A stretch of DNA of 27,745 bases from Desulfurivibrio alkaliphilus (GTDB lineage: Bacteria > Desulfobacterota > Desulfobulbia > Desulfobulbales > Desulfurivibrionaceae), in the NCBI GenBank assembly GCA_011048585.1, contig DSDS01000142.1, positions 1 through 27,745 of the forward strand, given 5' to 3'. Shown piece by piece: positions 8,805-17,087 of the stretch; position 1 is the first letter of the stretch, and every line of letters begins with the position of its first letter. The position numbers and the translations under genes are program-made. The notes below the pieces were generated by a model that saw nothing but the letters and a program-made list of their open reading frames with translations, ran no database searches and had not been told where the DNA came from.

Positions 8805-9398
8805 CTACAAGCCTTTCTCAATGGGCCAGGCGGGGGAGGCGTTGATCAGATTCATCGCCGCTTTTTCATCACGCTGCAACAAAAGTTGCACTCCCTCTTC
8901 CAGAAAAAGAAAGAGCTGTTCCAGGCGATCCCGCTCGGAGGGGGCAAAAGGGGAGAGAACATAGCCGGCCGCGGGCAATTCGCCCCGGGGCCGGCCCACC
9001 CCGATTCGGAAGCGGACAAAATCACGGCTGCCCAAATGTTCCATCAACGAGCGAATGCCGTTATGTCCGCCGGCTCCCCGCCCCTTGGCCACCCGACAGC
9101 TGCCAAAGGGCAGATCCAGCTCGTCGTGAAAAACCACCAGTTGGGAAGGCTCCAACCGGTAAAAATTGGCGATTCGGGCCGCGGCCAGACCGCTGCGATT
9201 CATAAAGGTCAGGGGTTTGGCCAGCAGAACCGGCTGGCTCCAGAGCGCCCCCCTGCCCACCTCGGCCTCCCATTTACCCTCCCTTTTCAGGGAGATGCCC
9301 TGGCGGCTGGCCAGGAAATCAGTGAAGAGAAAGCCTACGTTATGGCGGGTATGAAGATACTCGGGGCCGGGATTACCCAGCCCCAGCAAAAGCCGCAT
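8805..9398 (-). CDS. pth: Peptidyl-tRNA hydrolase
   Basis: Pth cleaves the ester bond of peptidyl-tRNAs that drop off the ribosome, recycling tRNA. The 197-aa product is standard length (E. coli 194). The N-terminus MRLLLGLGNPGPEYLHTRHNVG carries the conserved Asn9 and the catalytic His19. FMNRSG, the HDELDLPFG loop with the conserved Asp, and GAGGHNGIRS are all present. The ATG at 9398 lies 5 bases after the rplY stop, indicating co-transcription. The rplY-pth pairing is very common in bacteria. No terminator hairpin is obvious downstream. Confidence 0.96.
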   Translation of the reverse strand: MRLLLGLGNPGPEYLHTRHNVGFLFTDFLASRQGISLKREGKWEAEVGRGALWSQPVLLAKPLTFMNRSGLAAARIANFYRLEPSQLVVFHDELDLPFGSCRVAKGRGAGGHNGIRSLMEHLGSRDFVRFRIGVGRPRGELPAAGYVLSPFAPSERDRLEQLFLFLEEGVQLLLQRDEKAAMNLINASPAWPIEKGL

Positions 9399-9403
9399 CT
9401 CGG

Positions 9404-9976
9404 TTACTCGGTACCGCCCACCACGGCCACGCAGACCGTGTCGCCCTTACCGACCAGTTCAACCCCGGCGGGCAGGGTCAGATCGCCGCAGGTCAGCTTG
9501 GAGTTGGGTCCCAGGGGAGCCACGTCGATCTCAACAAAATCGGGGATATCCAGCGCCTTACCCTTGAGGGCGACCTTCTCCATGGAGGTCTCCAGTTCAC
9601 CGCCCATATCCACCCCCTTGGCCTTCCCCTTGTAACGCAAAGGAACCTGAAAAACCAACGGTTCATCCAGGGAGATCTCATAGAAATCGGCATGGAGCAC
9701 ATTATCGACGATGGGGTCGGTCTGAATCTCCCGGGTGACCACGTGATACACGGTGCTGGAACCGCCATCGACCACTTCCAGGTTGATCACCGAATTGCGG
9801 CGATGGACCGAAAAGAGGGCCTTGGTGAAGGCATGGGTATCCAGGCTCAGGGCCTGGGGGGTCTTCTGCCTGGGGCCGTAAAGCACCGCCGGGGTCCTTC
9901 CGGCCCGGCGCAGACTTCGGGACGCGCCCTTACCGTAATCGTCACGCTTCTCCGCCGCGATATCAACTTGCAACAT
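9404..9976 (-). CDS. rplY: Large ribosomal subunit protein bL25, CTC form
   Basis: bL25 binds 5S rRNA. The 190-aa product is the long, two-domain form, named after the B. subtilis stress protein Ctc, rather than the 94-aa E. coli form. Residues 1-90 carry the 5S-binding domain (KGASRSLRRAGRTPAVLYG near 17-35), and about 95-185 form the C-terminal beta domain (HADFYEISLDEPLVFQVPL at its start). The ATG at 9976 has an excellent GAGGAGG ribosome-binding site six bases upstream, so the longer open frame (up to 10165) is rejected. A 92-base gap separates it from prs and holds a TGCCGG/CCGGCA hairpin with no T-run. Confidence 0.95.
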   Translation of the reverse strand: MLQVDIAAEKRDDYGKGASRSLRRAGRTPAVLYGPRQKTPQALSLDTHAFTKALFSVHRRNSVINLEVVDGGSSTVYHVVTREIQTDPIVDNVLHADFYEISLDEPLVFQVPLRYKGKAKGVDMGGELETSMEKVALKGKALDIPDFVEIDVAPLGPNSKLTCGDLTLPAGVELVGKGDTVCVAVVGGTE

Positions 9977-10068
9977 GGTGTTCCTCCTCGCAATACTTTG
10001 AGTCAGCCTTTTAATCTGATCTGCCGGAAATCGGGCCGGCATAGTAAAATTCGCCTTAAAACAGCAAT

Positions 10069-11016
10069 CTACACAAACAACGAACTTACCGAATCTTCGG
10101 AATGGATGCGGCGGATCGCCTCCGCTAGCAACTTGTTGACCGAAAGCACTTTGATCTTGGCGCATTCCCGAGCGCCCCCCCGCAGGGGGACGCTGTCGGT
10201 GATCACCAGGTTCTTGATCCGGGATTTTTCCAGGCGCTCAATGGCCGGGCCGGACAGAACCCCGTGGGAGCAGCAGGCGATCACCTCGGTGGCCCCGGAA
10301 TCGATCAGGACATTGGCCGCCGAGCAGAGGGTGCCAGCGGTATCCACCATATCATCGAGCAGCACGGCAACCTTACCCTTCACGTCGCCGATCACGCTCA
10401 TCGCCTCACACTCGTTGGCCCGCTCCCGCCGCTTATCGACGATGGCCAGGGAGGCGTTAAGCCGCTTGGCAAAAGCCCGAGTCCTCTCCACCCCCCCGGC
10501 GTCGGGTGAAACCATAACCACCCTCGAGACATCAACTTGATGGGTGAGATAATCCAGCAGCACCGGAGCGGCAAAAAGGTTATCCACCGGAATATTGAAA
10601 AATCCCTGAATCTGGCCGGCGTGGAGATCCATGGTCAGCACCCGGCGCACCCCCACCACCATCAGCATCTCGGCCACCACCTTGGCGGTGATCGGAACCC
10701 GGGGGGCGACCTTGCGGTCCTGGCGGGCATAGCCATAATAGGGCAGCACCGCCGTGATCCGCCGGGCGGAGGCCCGCCGTAGGGCGTCGACAATGATCAT
10801 CAGCTCCATCAGGTGGTCGTTGACCGGCGGGCAGGTGGGCTGGATCACAAACACATCCCGCCCCCGGACATTCTCGCCGATCTCGACAAATATCTCCCCG
10901 TCACTGAAGCGCCGAACCTCCGCCTTGGAAAGAGGGGTGTTCAGGTGGGCACAAATGCTCTCGGCCAGAGCCGGGTTGGCGTTGCCGGCAAAAATCTTCA
11001 TCTCGTTGACAGCCAA
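10069..11016 (-). CDS. prs: Ribose-phosphate pyrophosphokinase
   Basis: Prs makes 5-phosphoribosyl 1-diphosphate from ribose 5-phosphate and ATP, feeding purine, pyrimidine, histidine and NAD synthesis. Family motifs are intact: FSDGEIFVEIGENVRG, PYYGYARQDRK, TMDLHAGQIQGFF and the PRPP-binding loop LLDDMVDTAGT. The start is a judgement. An ATG at 11001 has no good ribosome-binding site, whereas a TTG at 11016 lies exactly 7 bases after AAGGAG (11024-11029) and gives MAVNEMKIFAGN, 315 aa. The TTG is therefore preferred; the alternative product is 310 aa. The gene follows tRNA-Gln and ispE on the same strand, an arrangement also seen in other deltaproteobacteria. Confidence 0.95.
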   Translation of the reverse strand: MAVNEMKIFAGNANPALAESICAHLNTPLSKAEVRRFSDGEIFVEIGENVRGRDVFVIQPTCPPVNDHLMELMIIVDALRRASARRITAVLPYYGYARQDRKVAPRVPITAKVVAEMLMVVGVRRVLTMDLHAGQIQGFFNIPVDNLFAAPVLLDYLTHQVDVSRVVMVSPDAGGVERTRAFAKRLNASLAIVDKRRERANECEAMSVIGDVKGKVAVLLDDMVDTAGTLCSAANVLIDSGATEVIACCSHGVLSGPAIERLEKSRIKNLVITDSVPLRGGARECAKIKVLSVNKLLAEAIRRIHSEDSVSSLFV

Positions 11017-11075
11017 GGATCTACTCCTTTTCGAATGAGAGGCCACCCGTATCAGGCTGGCCTGCAGCTAAAAAA

Positions 11076-11150
11076 TGGCTGGGGCGGCAGGATTCGAACC
11101 TGCGAATGCAAGAGTCAAAGTCTTGTGTCTTACCGCTTGACGACGCCCCA
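11076..11150 (-). tRNA. tRNA-Gln (anticodon UUG)
   Basis: A complete 75-nt cloverleaf with encoded CCA. The acceptor stem is TGGGGCG paired with CGCCCCA, followed by discriminator G and CCA (CCA at 11076-11078). The anticodon arm is CAAGA-CTTTGAC-TCTTG with anticodon TTG at 11116-11118, and the T-arm contains GGTTCGAATCC. Six T residues start immediately after the CCA. It lies 54 bases after ispE and 59 bases before prs, so it is probably excised from a polycistronic transcript. Confidence 0.97.
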
Positions 11151-11204
11151 TTTTACAGTTGCTCGACGGTCCAGCACAGCCGAGCGGCTGGGGATGCTGC
11201 TTTT

Positions 11205-12098
11205 TTATTCAATCCCCGCGGGGGACAACGGCTCGGTGTTGTACACCAGCGGATAGCGGTTCCGCATAACGGCCTCACAGGCGGCGGCGGCCTCCTCCTG
11301 GCTGAAAATGGCGAAAACCGTGGGACCGCTGCCGGCCATCAGGGCCGCGTCGGCTCCACCGGCCAGCAGTTCGGCCTTGATCTCGGCCAACAGGGGGTAA
11401 CGGGCAACGGTTACCCTTTCCAGATCATTCACCAGGGAGCCCCACCCCTCCTCACCGGCCGTTAAAGAGCCGCTTAAGGTAAAGGGATCGGCCTGTTTTG
11501 TCAATGGAAAGTTGGCGGACTCATAAACCCACCCGGTGGAAACGGCGAAACCGGGATTGACCAGCAGCAGCCGGACGATCCCCGGCGGGATCGGGGCCGG
11601 GGTCAGGATCTCGCCGATTCCCCGGGCCCAGGCCGCCGGAGCCTGCTGGAGAAAAAAGGGCACGTCGGCCCCCAGGCAACGGGCCAGCTCGGCCAGGGTT
11701 GCCGGAGTCAAGGCGGCGGGATGAAGTTGCTCAAGGCCTCGGAGTACGGCGGCGGCGTCACTACTGCCTCCACCCAGACCAGCCGCCACGGGAATCCGCT
11801 TATGGAGGGTGATCTTGAGGAACGGGACCAGACCGGCGGCCTCATAAAAGCGGGCCGCCGCCCGATAAACCAGATTGTCGCTATCCTCCGGCAGGTCGCT
11901 GCCGGGGCAATACAGCCATACCCCCGATTCAGGAGCAGATTCCAGGGTGAGTCGATCGCCGAAGGCCAGCTTCAGCATCAGCGACTCAAGCTGGTGGTAG
12001 CCGTCGGGACGCCGGCCCAGGATCCGCAGGGAAAGATTGACCTTGGCCGGGGCGAACAGCTCGAGGGAATCTCCGCCGTCAGCGGGTTTGCCGGACAT
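11205..12098 (-). CDS. ispE: 4-diphosphocytidyl-2-C-methyl-D-erythritol kinase
   Basis: IspE phosphorylates CDP-methylerythritol in the MEP route to isopentenyl diphosphate, the precursor of the menaquinone side chain. The 297-aa product is a GHMP kinase. It shows the N-terminal FAPAKVNLSL with its catalytic-region Lys, the Gly-rich ATP loop PVAAGLGGGSSDAAA and the C-terminal MAGSGPTVFAIF motif. The ATG at 12098 gives MSGKPADGG just before the conserved start of the fold. The frame extends 44 codons upstream, but that is a shadow of the DUF1844 gene, which overlaps by 20 bases. tRNA-Gln and prs follow. Confidence 0.95.
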   Translation of the reverse strand: MSGKPADGGDSLELFAPAKVNLSLRILGRRPDGYHQLESLMLKLAFGDRLTLESAPESGVWLYCPGSDLPEDSDNLVYRAAARFYEAAGLVPFLKITLHKRIPVAAGLGGGSSDAAAVLRGLEQLHPAALTPATLAELARCLGADVPFFLQQAPAAWARGIGEILTPAPIPPGIVRLLLVNPGFAVSTGWVYESANFPLTKQADPFTLSGSLTAGEEGWGSLVNDLERVTVARYPLLAEIKAELLAGGADAALMAGSGPTVFAIFSQEEAAAACEAVMRNRYPLVYNTEPLSPAGIE

Positions 12099-12393
12099 AG
12101 CGCATCCGCAGGTCGTAAAGAATATTTTCCAGGAGATCGGATTCTTTGGCGGTGAGATTGCCCGCAGTTTTCTCCTGGAGCAACCGCAAGGTGTCGATGG
12201 TGTGCTTGGCCAGCACCAGATCCCGCTCAAGCTTGCCGCTATTGGGGTCGGCCAGCTCCCCCAAATGGAGGAGGGCCGAATTGTTCAGCGAAATAACCAG
12301 GGTGGTGAAAGTCACCTCCGGCATCACGCACTTGCCGTCCTTGCGGACCCGGCCCGGCGGACAGGGCTGCTGTTCGTTGCCGTCAACCATCAT
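12079..12393 (-). CDS. DUF1844 family protein
   Basis: This is a 104-aa conserved protein of unknown function that I recognise as DUF1844. The core reads FTTLVISLNNSALLHLGEL, then AKHTIDTLRLLQEKTAGNL and LLENILYDLRMRYV, the typical three-part helical pattern of the family. The N-terminal 25 residues are variable and carry two Cys (PCPPGR, GKCVMP). Two adjacent ATGs (12393 and 12390) follow an AAGGGAGG ribosome-binding site, and the second has the better spacing. It sits 21 bases after serA and overlaps ispE by 20 bases. DUF1844 genes often lie beside ispE in deltaproteobacteria, but no role has been shown that I know of. No signal peptide or membrane helix is seen. Confidence 0.9.
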   Translation of the reverse strand: MMVDGNEQQPCPPGRVRKDGKCVMPEVTFTTLVISLNNSALLHLGELADPNSGKLERDLVLAKHTIDTLRLLQEKTAGNLTAKESDLLENILYDLRMRYVRQTR

Positions 12394-12414
12394 CCCCCTC
12401 CCTTTGCCGTGGGG

Positions 12415-14001
12415 CTAGGGCAGATCCAGCACCATGGCATCGTTGATATTCTCCAGAGCCCGCACCTGCTCCAGCAACTCCCGAGCGACCAGGTTGTCGG
12501 TGTTGAGCAGAATTACATTGCGGCCCGAGTCCTGTTCGCGCCCCACGGTCATCCGGGAAATATTGATCCCGGCATTGCCGATGGCGGTGGCCAAGCGACC
12601 GATAACCCCGGGCACATCGTTGTTGTACACCAGCAGCATCGGTCCCTTGAGCAGAGCCTCCAGACGGAAGGTGTTGAATCGCACCAGCCGCGGCTCCTTT
12701 TTGCCGAACACCGTCCCGGCCAGGACATTCTCGCCCTGGTCGGTCCGAACCTTCACCGACATCAGGTTGAGAAAGTCATCGGAACGCTCGGTCTTGGATT
12801 CCACCACCCTGATGCCCCGTTCCTTGGCAATCAGCGGCGCGTTGACATAGTTGACCGCCTCCTTGAGGATGGGAGCGAACAACCCTTTAAGGAGGGCCAC
12901 GGTGATGGAGGTGGTGGTCTGTTCAGCCAAGTCGCCGCAATACTCGATATTGATCTCTTCCACCCCTCCCTTGGCGATCTGCATGTGAAGGGCGCCCATC
13001 ATCTCGGCCAGGGCAACGTAGGGGCCGACATGGGCCAGCACCTCGGCGCTGACCGAAGGTACGTTGACCGCATTGACCACGGTGCCGTTGAGCAGGTAAT
13101 CAGCCACCTGCTCGGCGATGGCCACCGCCACATTTTCCTGGGCTTCGGCGGTGGAAGCTCCCAGGTGGGGGGTGCAGATGAAATTATCCAGCCCCAGCAG
13201 GGGGCAGTTTTCATGGTTGGTGGGCTCAACTTCAAAAACATCCAGAGCCGCCCCGCGAATGGTTCCGTTTTTCAGGGCCTCATACAGGGCCTTTTCATCC
13301 ACTACCCCGCCGCGGGCGCAATCCACCAGCATGGTATCGGGCTTCATCAGCTTGAACTGCTCGGCCCCCAGCATGTGTTTGGTCTCCGGGATCAGGGGTA
13401 CATGAATGGAGATATAGTCGGAGCGACGGCAAAGCTCATCAAGGGAGACCAGCTCCACCCCCATTTTCTCCACAATCTCCCTGGGCATGTGGGGATCGAA
13501 GGCGATAACCTTCATCCGCAGACCCTGGGCCCGCTCGGCGAAAATCCGACCGATCCGGCCGATCCCGACCACCCCCACGGTTTTGCCGGTAACCTCGCGG
13601 CCCTGGAACTTCTTCTTTTCCCACTTGCCCTCCTTCATGGAGGCGGTGGCCTGGGGAACATTGCGGGTCAGGGACATCATCATGGCCACGGCGTGTTCAG
13701 CGGCGGTGGTGGCGTTGCCGTCCGGGGCGTTCATCACCACAATCCCCTTCTGGCTGGCAACGGGGATATCAACATTATCGAGACCGATGCCGGCCCGGCC
13801 CACCACCCGCAGCTTTTCCGCCGCTTGAATGATCTCGGCGGTCACCTTGGTGGCACTGCGAATCACCAGACCGTCATAGGCAGGGATTACCTTGGCCAAC
13901 TCCTCCGGACTCAAGCCGGTGCGGACATCAACCTCCAGTCCGGCGTCACGCAGAATTTTTTCCCCCACCGGCGCCAGGTTATCACTGATCAGTACTTTCA
14001 T
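12415..14001 (-). CDS. serA: D-3-phosphoglycerate dehydrogenase
   Basis: SerA oxidises 3-phosphoglycerate with NAD, the first step of serine synthesis. The 528-aa product is the long type. An N-terminal substrate and catalytic part carries VVGRAGIGLDNVD; the NAD-binding fold has GVVGIGRIGR; the catalytic arginine lies in CARGGVVDE and the catalytic His in TPHLGASTAEAQ. An intervening ASB domain follows at about 320-450, and a C-terminal ACT domain (LLVYNNDVPGVIGRLATAIG) usually binds serine for feedback inhibition. The ATG at 14001 gives MKVLISDNLAP; the frame upstream of it is leader. A TTGACA promoter lies about 100 nt upstream. It heads the serA-DUF1844-ispE group. Confidence 0.97.
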   Translation of the reverse strand: MKVLISDNLAPVGEKILRDAGLEVDVRTGLSPEELAKVIPAYDGLVIRSATKVTAEIIQAAEKLRVVGRAGIGLDNVDIPVASQKGIVVMNAPDGNATTAAEHAVAMMMSLTRNVPQATASMKEGKWEKKKFQGREVTGKTVGVVGIGRIGRIFAERAQGLRMKVIAFDPHMPREIVEKMGVELVSLDELCRRSDYISIHVPLIPETKHMLGAEQFKLMKPDTMLVDCARGGVVDEKALYEALKNGTIRGAALDVFEVEPTNHENCPLLGLDNFICTPHLGASTAEAQENVAVAIAEQVADYLLNGTVVNAVNVPSVSAEVLAHVGPYVALAEMMGALHMQIAKGGVEEINIEYCGDLAEQTTTSITVALLKGLFAPILKEAVNYVNAPLIAKERGIRVVESKTERSDDFLNLMSVKVRTDQGENVLAGTVFGKKEPRLVRFNTFRLEALLKGPMLLVYNNDVPGVIGRLATAIGNAGINISRMTVGREQDSGRNVILLNTDNLVARELLEQVRALENINDAMVLDLP

Positions 14002-14104
14002 TAAATTTTCCCCGGATAATTTAGATAAAAAACGTGATTCAGCCGCGAAAAGGCTGGACAATTGCGCTCAACCGTTCCTCCGCGACCTCTTTGAAAAAAG
14101 GGTG

Positions 14105-14133
14105 AGTATTATGCCATCACCCTGTTTTGTCAA
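14105..14133 (-). promoter_or_regulatory. Putative sigma70 promoter of serA
   Basis: On the minus strand a perfect -35 TTGACA (14128-14133) is followed after 17 bases by AATACT (14105-14110), a 4-of-6 match to the -10. The predicted start near 14098 leaves a leader of about 97 nt before the serA ATG, which contains a short AGCC/GGCT hairpin. Confidence 0.55.
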
Positions 14134-14183
14134 GCGCTAATCATCATCGGCGCCGGCCGGGCGATAATGCAAGCCGGTCGCGC

Positions 14184-14654
14184 TCAATCCCTGAACAGGG
14201 CGGAAAAATCAGTGGGCCCCTGATCATCCTCGGTTTCCGCCGCCTGCCGCCGTCGGTTAAGCTCATTGAGACACTCCCGGCGCAAACGCCGCCAGCTATC
14301 CTGATAGAGGCGGGCAGGAAAGGTGGGTTTGGCGAAATAATCCAGCATATGGGCCTTGAAGGAGGCCAGCAACTGCTCAAGAACCTGAGTCCGCTCGCCT
14401 TGATCGATGAAATTGCGGGTGCGTAAGACCTGAAGCCGCAGCTCATCCCCCAGCCGTTCCAGGATGGCGGCCCGCAACTCGGGATCGGACTCCGCCGGCT
14501 GCCGGACCGTAAGTTGGTCGGTAACGGGGCAAAGGACCTCGCAACGCAGCTCCACCAGCCAACGATCTCCGGCCAGATGCCGGGAAGCGTCATAAAATGA
14601 GAGCTGCAAGCCGTTGGCAAGGGCGATCTGTTCCAGTAAAGTCATGGTATCCAT
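14184..14654 (-). CDS. Conserved-looking hypothetical protein, 156 aa
   Basis: I do not recognise this protein. It is a soluble, charged 156-aa product with no signal peptide or membrane helix. The N-terminal half (about 1-50) looks like an alpha/beta fold with LEQIALANGLQLSFYDASR and a VELRCEV strand. The second half (about 55-145) is helical, rich in Arg, Glu and Leu, and ends in an acidic tail. Codon use is like its neighbours (high GC3), and this frame beats the overlapping 158-aa frame, which is Ser/Pro/Trp/Arg-rich. ATGs at 14654 and 14645 are both possible; neither has a strong ribosome-binding site. It is divergent from cysS and lies 182 bases upstream of serA, with a serA promoter between. 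Confidence 0.75.
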   Translation of the reverse strand: MDTMTLLEQIALANGLQLSFYDASRHLAGDRWLVELRCEVLCPVTDQLTVRQPAESDPELRAAILERLGDELRLQVLRTRNFIDQGERTQVLEQLLASFKAHMLDYFAKPTFPARLYQDSWRRLRRECLNELNRRRQAAETEDDQGPTDFSALFRD

Positions 14655-14664
14655 ATTCAGCAGG

Positions 14665-14694
14665 TTGGCTTTTCAGGGGCAAAGAGGTTATATA
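14665..14694 (+). promoter_or_regulatory. Possible promoter of cysS
   Basis: TTGGCT (14665-14670) and TATATA (14689-14694) are separated by 18 bases, upstream of cysS. The TATATATA tract (14689-14696) reads the same on both strands, and a TTGGCC lies 16 bases away on the minus strand, so it could also serve the divergent gene. Hexamer matches are modest. Confidence 0.3.
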
Positions 14695-14766
14695 TAGCAC
14701 AAAACCACCGATGGCCAAACGTTAAAAGTTGGCTCGACCAACCAACATTCATAATCCGGACTACCA

Positions 14767-16230
14767 ATGCCGATTCTGATCCACAACACCAAGACCAATC
14801 GCAAGGAACCGCTCCAGCCCCTGGAAGAGGGGCATGTAAAAATGTATGTCTGCGGGATCACCGCCTACGACTACTGCCATATCGGCCATGCCCGTTCGGC
14901 CCTGGTCTTTGACCTGATCTACCGCTACCTGCTTTATCGCGGTTACAAGGTAACTTTCGTTCGCAACTTTACCGACATCGACGACAAGATCATCAAGCGG
15001 GCCCAGGAGCAGAAGACCACTTGCGAAGAGCTTTCCCAACGCTTCATCCGCCTGTTCCACGAAGACATGGCCGCTCTGGGCACCGCGCCACCCACCCTGG
15101 AACCGCTGGCCACCGAGCACCTGCCGGAGATGATCGCCCTGATTGGGGAGCTGATCGCCAAGGGTCTGGCCTACCCCCTGGAGGGCGACGTTTATTTCCG
15201 GGTCCGGAATTTTACCAGCTATGGGGCCCTCTCCGGCCGAGCCCTGGAGGATATGCAGGCCGGGGCCCGGATCTCGGTCAACGAAAAGAAAGAAGACCCG
15301 ATGGATTTCGCCCTCTGGAAGGGGAGCAAGCCGGGAGAACCCGCCTGGGAAAGCCCCTGGGGACCGGGCCGACCCGGCTGGCATATCGAATGCTCGGCCA
15401 TGGGGCGTAAATACCTGGGGGATACCTTCGATATCCACGGCGGCGGTAAGGACCTGGTCTTCCCCCACCATGAAAACGAAATCGCCCAGAGCGAGGGTGC
15501 CACCGGCAAGCCTTTTGCCAAACTGTGGATCCACCACGGCTTTGTGACCATCAAAGATGAAAAGATGTCCAAATCCCTGGGCAACTTTCTTACCATCCGC
15601 GACGTCCTGGGCCGCTACCCGGCCGAAGCTCTGCGGCTGCTGGTCTTCTCCACCCACTACCGCAACCCCCTGGACTACTCGGAGGCGGCCATGGCCGATG
15701 CCGAGGCCGGACTGACCAGACTTTACGCCGCCATGGCGACCCTGGCCGATCTGCCCGCCGCCGGCGCCCCCCAAGCCTCCTCGGTGATAAGCGCCAAGGA
15801 CCGGGACAAACTGGACCAGCTTGCCACCGCCTTCACCCAGGCCATGGATATCGATTTCAACAGCGCCCTGGCCCTGGGCCGGATCTTCGACGCGGTTAAA
15901 ATCATCAACAAGATCCAGCAGGCCCTGCCCGCGGCACCGGCGACTGCCGACCTGGCCCTGTTGCATAAAAGCGCCAATACCATCCGGGAGCTGACGGGAA
16001 CCCTGGGCCTGTTGCGGGAGAACCCCAAACAATATCTGCAGCGGCGGCGGCAACGAAAACTGGCGACCCTGGGCATCGAACCGGAAGAGATTGAAACGCT
16101 GCTGAAGCAGCGGCTGACGGCCCGCCAAAACAAAAACTGGGCCGAAGCCGACCTGATCCGGGACCGGTTGCTGGCCTGGGGGATCACCATCAAGGACGGT
16201 CCCGAGGGCACGGCCTGGGATATCCAGTAA
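14767..16230 (+). CDS. cysS: Cysteine--tRNA ligase
   Basis: CysRS charges tRNA-Cys. The 487-aa product is full length, a class I synthetase. Zinc ligands include Cys29 in MYVCGITAYD, the Cys of HIECSAM, and the His/Glu of FPHHENEIAQSE. The ATP-binding HIGH motif is at 38-41 and KMSKSLGNF comes later. The C-terminal DALR-type helical domain and anticodon region (from about 330) carry an Arg/Gln-rich stretch. The ATG at 14767 gives MPILIHNTKTNRKE, a usual N-terminus. It is the first gene of a plus-strand pair with amrB, which follows after 39 bases. Confidence 0.97.
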   Translation: MPILIHNTKTNRKEPLQPLEEGHVKMYVCGITAYDYCHIGHARSALVFDLIYRYLLYRGYKVTFVRNFTDIDDKIIKRAQEQKTTCEELSQRFIRLFHEDMAALGTAPPTLEPLATEHLPEMIALIGELIAKGLAYPLEGDVYFRVRNFTSYGALSGRALEDMQAGARISVNEKKEDPMDFALWKGSKPGEPAWESPWGPGRPGWHIECSAMGRKYLGDTFDIHGGGKDLVFPHHENEIAQSEGATGKPFAKLWIHHGFVTIKDEKMSKSLGNFLTIRDVLGRYPAEALRLLVFSTHYRNPLDYSEAAMADAEAGLTRLYAAMATLADLPAAGAPQASSVISAKDRDKLDQLATAFTQAMDIDFNSALALGRIFDAVKIINKIQQALPAAPATADLALLHKSANTIRELTGTLGLLRENPKQYLQRRRQRKLATLGIEPEEIETLLKQRLTARQNKNWAEADLIRDRLLAWGITIKDGPEGTAWDIQ

Positions 16231-16269
16231 CCTCCGGCAATAGCAGTTAACCTCCAGGAGGAGACGGCA

Positions 16270-17073
16270 ATGATCAGAAAAGCGGCGGTGGCGCACCAGT
16301 TTTATCCCGGCGAACCGGCAACCCTGCACAGGATGCTCAAGGAGCTGATCCCCGATCACCCCCAACCCCGGAAAGCCCTGGCCCTGGTGATGCCCCATGC
16401 CGGCTACGTTTATTCGGGGAGAGTGGCGGGAGAGACGGCGGCCCGGGCCGATATCCCGGAAAACGTGATCATCCTGGGGCCCAACCACCACGGCTTGGGC
16501 GCGCCGGCGGCCCTGATGGACCAGGGCTCCTGGGAGATGCCCTGGGGGATGGTGCCGGTCGATGAAAAGCTGGCGGCGGCGGTTTTAGTCCACTGTCCCG
16601 ATTTCAGCCCCGATCCGTCGGCCCACCGCCAGGAACACTCCCTTGAGGTCCTGGTTCCCTTTCTCCATCACCGGCAAGCCGCCCTGCGGATCGTACCCAT
16701 CTGCCTGGCCCGCAGCGATTTCGCCTTTTGCCTGCGGGCCGGTCGCGGCCTGGCCGCGGCGATCCGTTCCCACCGGCAACCGGTGCTGCTGGCCGCCAGC
16801 AGCGACATGAGCCACTATGAAAGCCGAGCCAGCGCCAGCGCCAAGGACCGCTTGGCCATCGACCGGGTGCTGGCCCTTGATCCGGAAGGACTTTACCAGA
16901 CCGTGGCCGCCCACCAAATCAGCATGTGCGGAGTGATCCCCACCGTTATCACCCTGATTGCCGCCCGGGAGCTGGGGGCCAGCCGGGCCGAACTGGTTCG
17001 CTACAGCGACTCCGGAGCGGTGAGCGGCGACCTGGACCAGGTGGTGGGTTACGCCGGCTTCATCGTCTCCTGA
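16270..17073 (+). CDS. amrB: AmmeMemoRadiSam system protein B (MEMO1 family)
   Basis: This 267-aa protein belongs to the MEMO family, related to class III extradiol dioxygenases. It shows the conserved metal-site and active-site motifs: His43 in PHAGYVYSG, GPNHHG, EHSLEVLVPFL, SSDMSHYES and the late Cys in MCGVIPTV. In many bacteria amrB is grouped with amrA (AMMECR1 domain) and amrS (radical SAM); neither partner is in this window. The biochemical role is not established; a redox or modification role is inferred for the system. The ATG at 16270 has a strong GGAGGAGA ribosome-binding site. It probably shares a transcript with cysS and converges on the ubiA-side operon 14 bases away. Confidence 0.9.
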   Translation: MIRKAAVAHQFYPGEPATLHRMLKELIPDHPQPRKALALVMPHAGYVYSGRVAGETAARADIPENVIILGPNHHGLGAPAALMDQGSWEMPWGMVPVDEKLAAAVLVHCPDFSPDPSAHRQEHSLEVLVPFLHHRQAALRIVPICLARSDFAFCLRAGRGLAAAIRSHRQPVLLAASSDMSHYESRASASAKDRLAIDRVLALDPEGLYQTVAAHQISMCGVIPTVITLIAARELGASRAELVRYSDSGAVSGDLDQVVGYAGFIVS

Positions 17074-17087
17074 CCGGCCGTGGCCGT

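Noticed and set aside
12037..14004. A 655-codon plus-strand open frame opposite serA
   Set aside because: It is an antisense shadow: His/Gly/Gln-rich composition, no family motifs, and the opposite strand encodes a full SerA with all motifs.
14761..16491. A 576-codon minus-strand open frame opposite cysS and the start of amrB
   Set aside because: Low-complexity Gly/Gln/Val composition and no motifs; cysS on the other strand is unambiguous.
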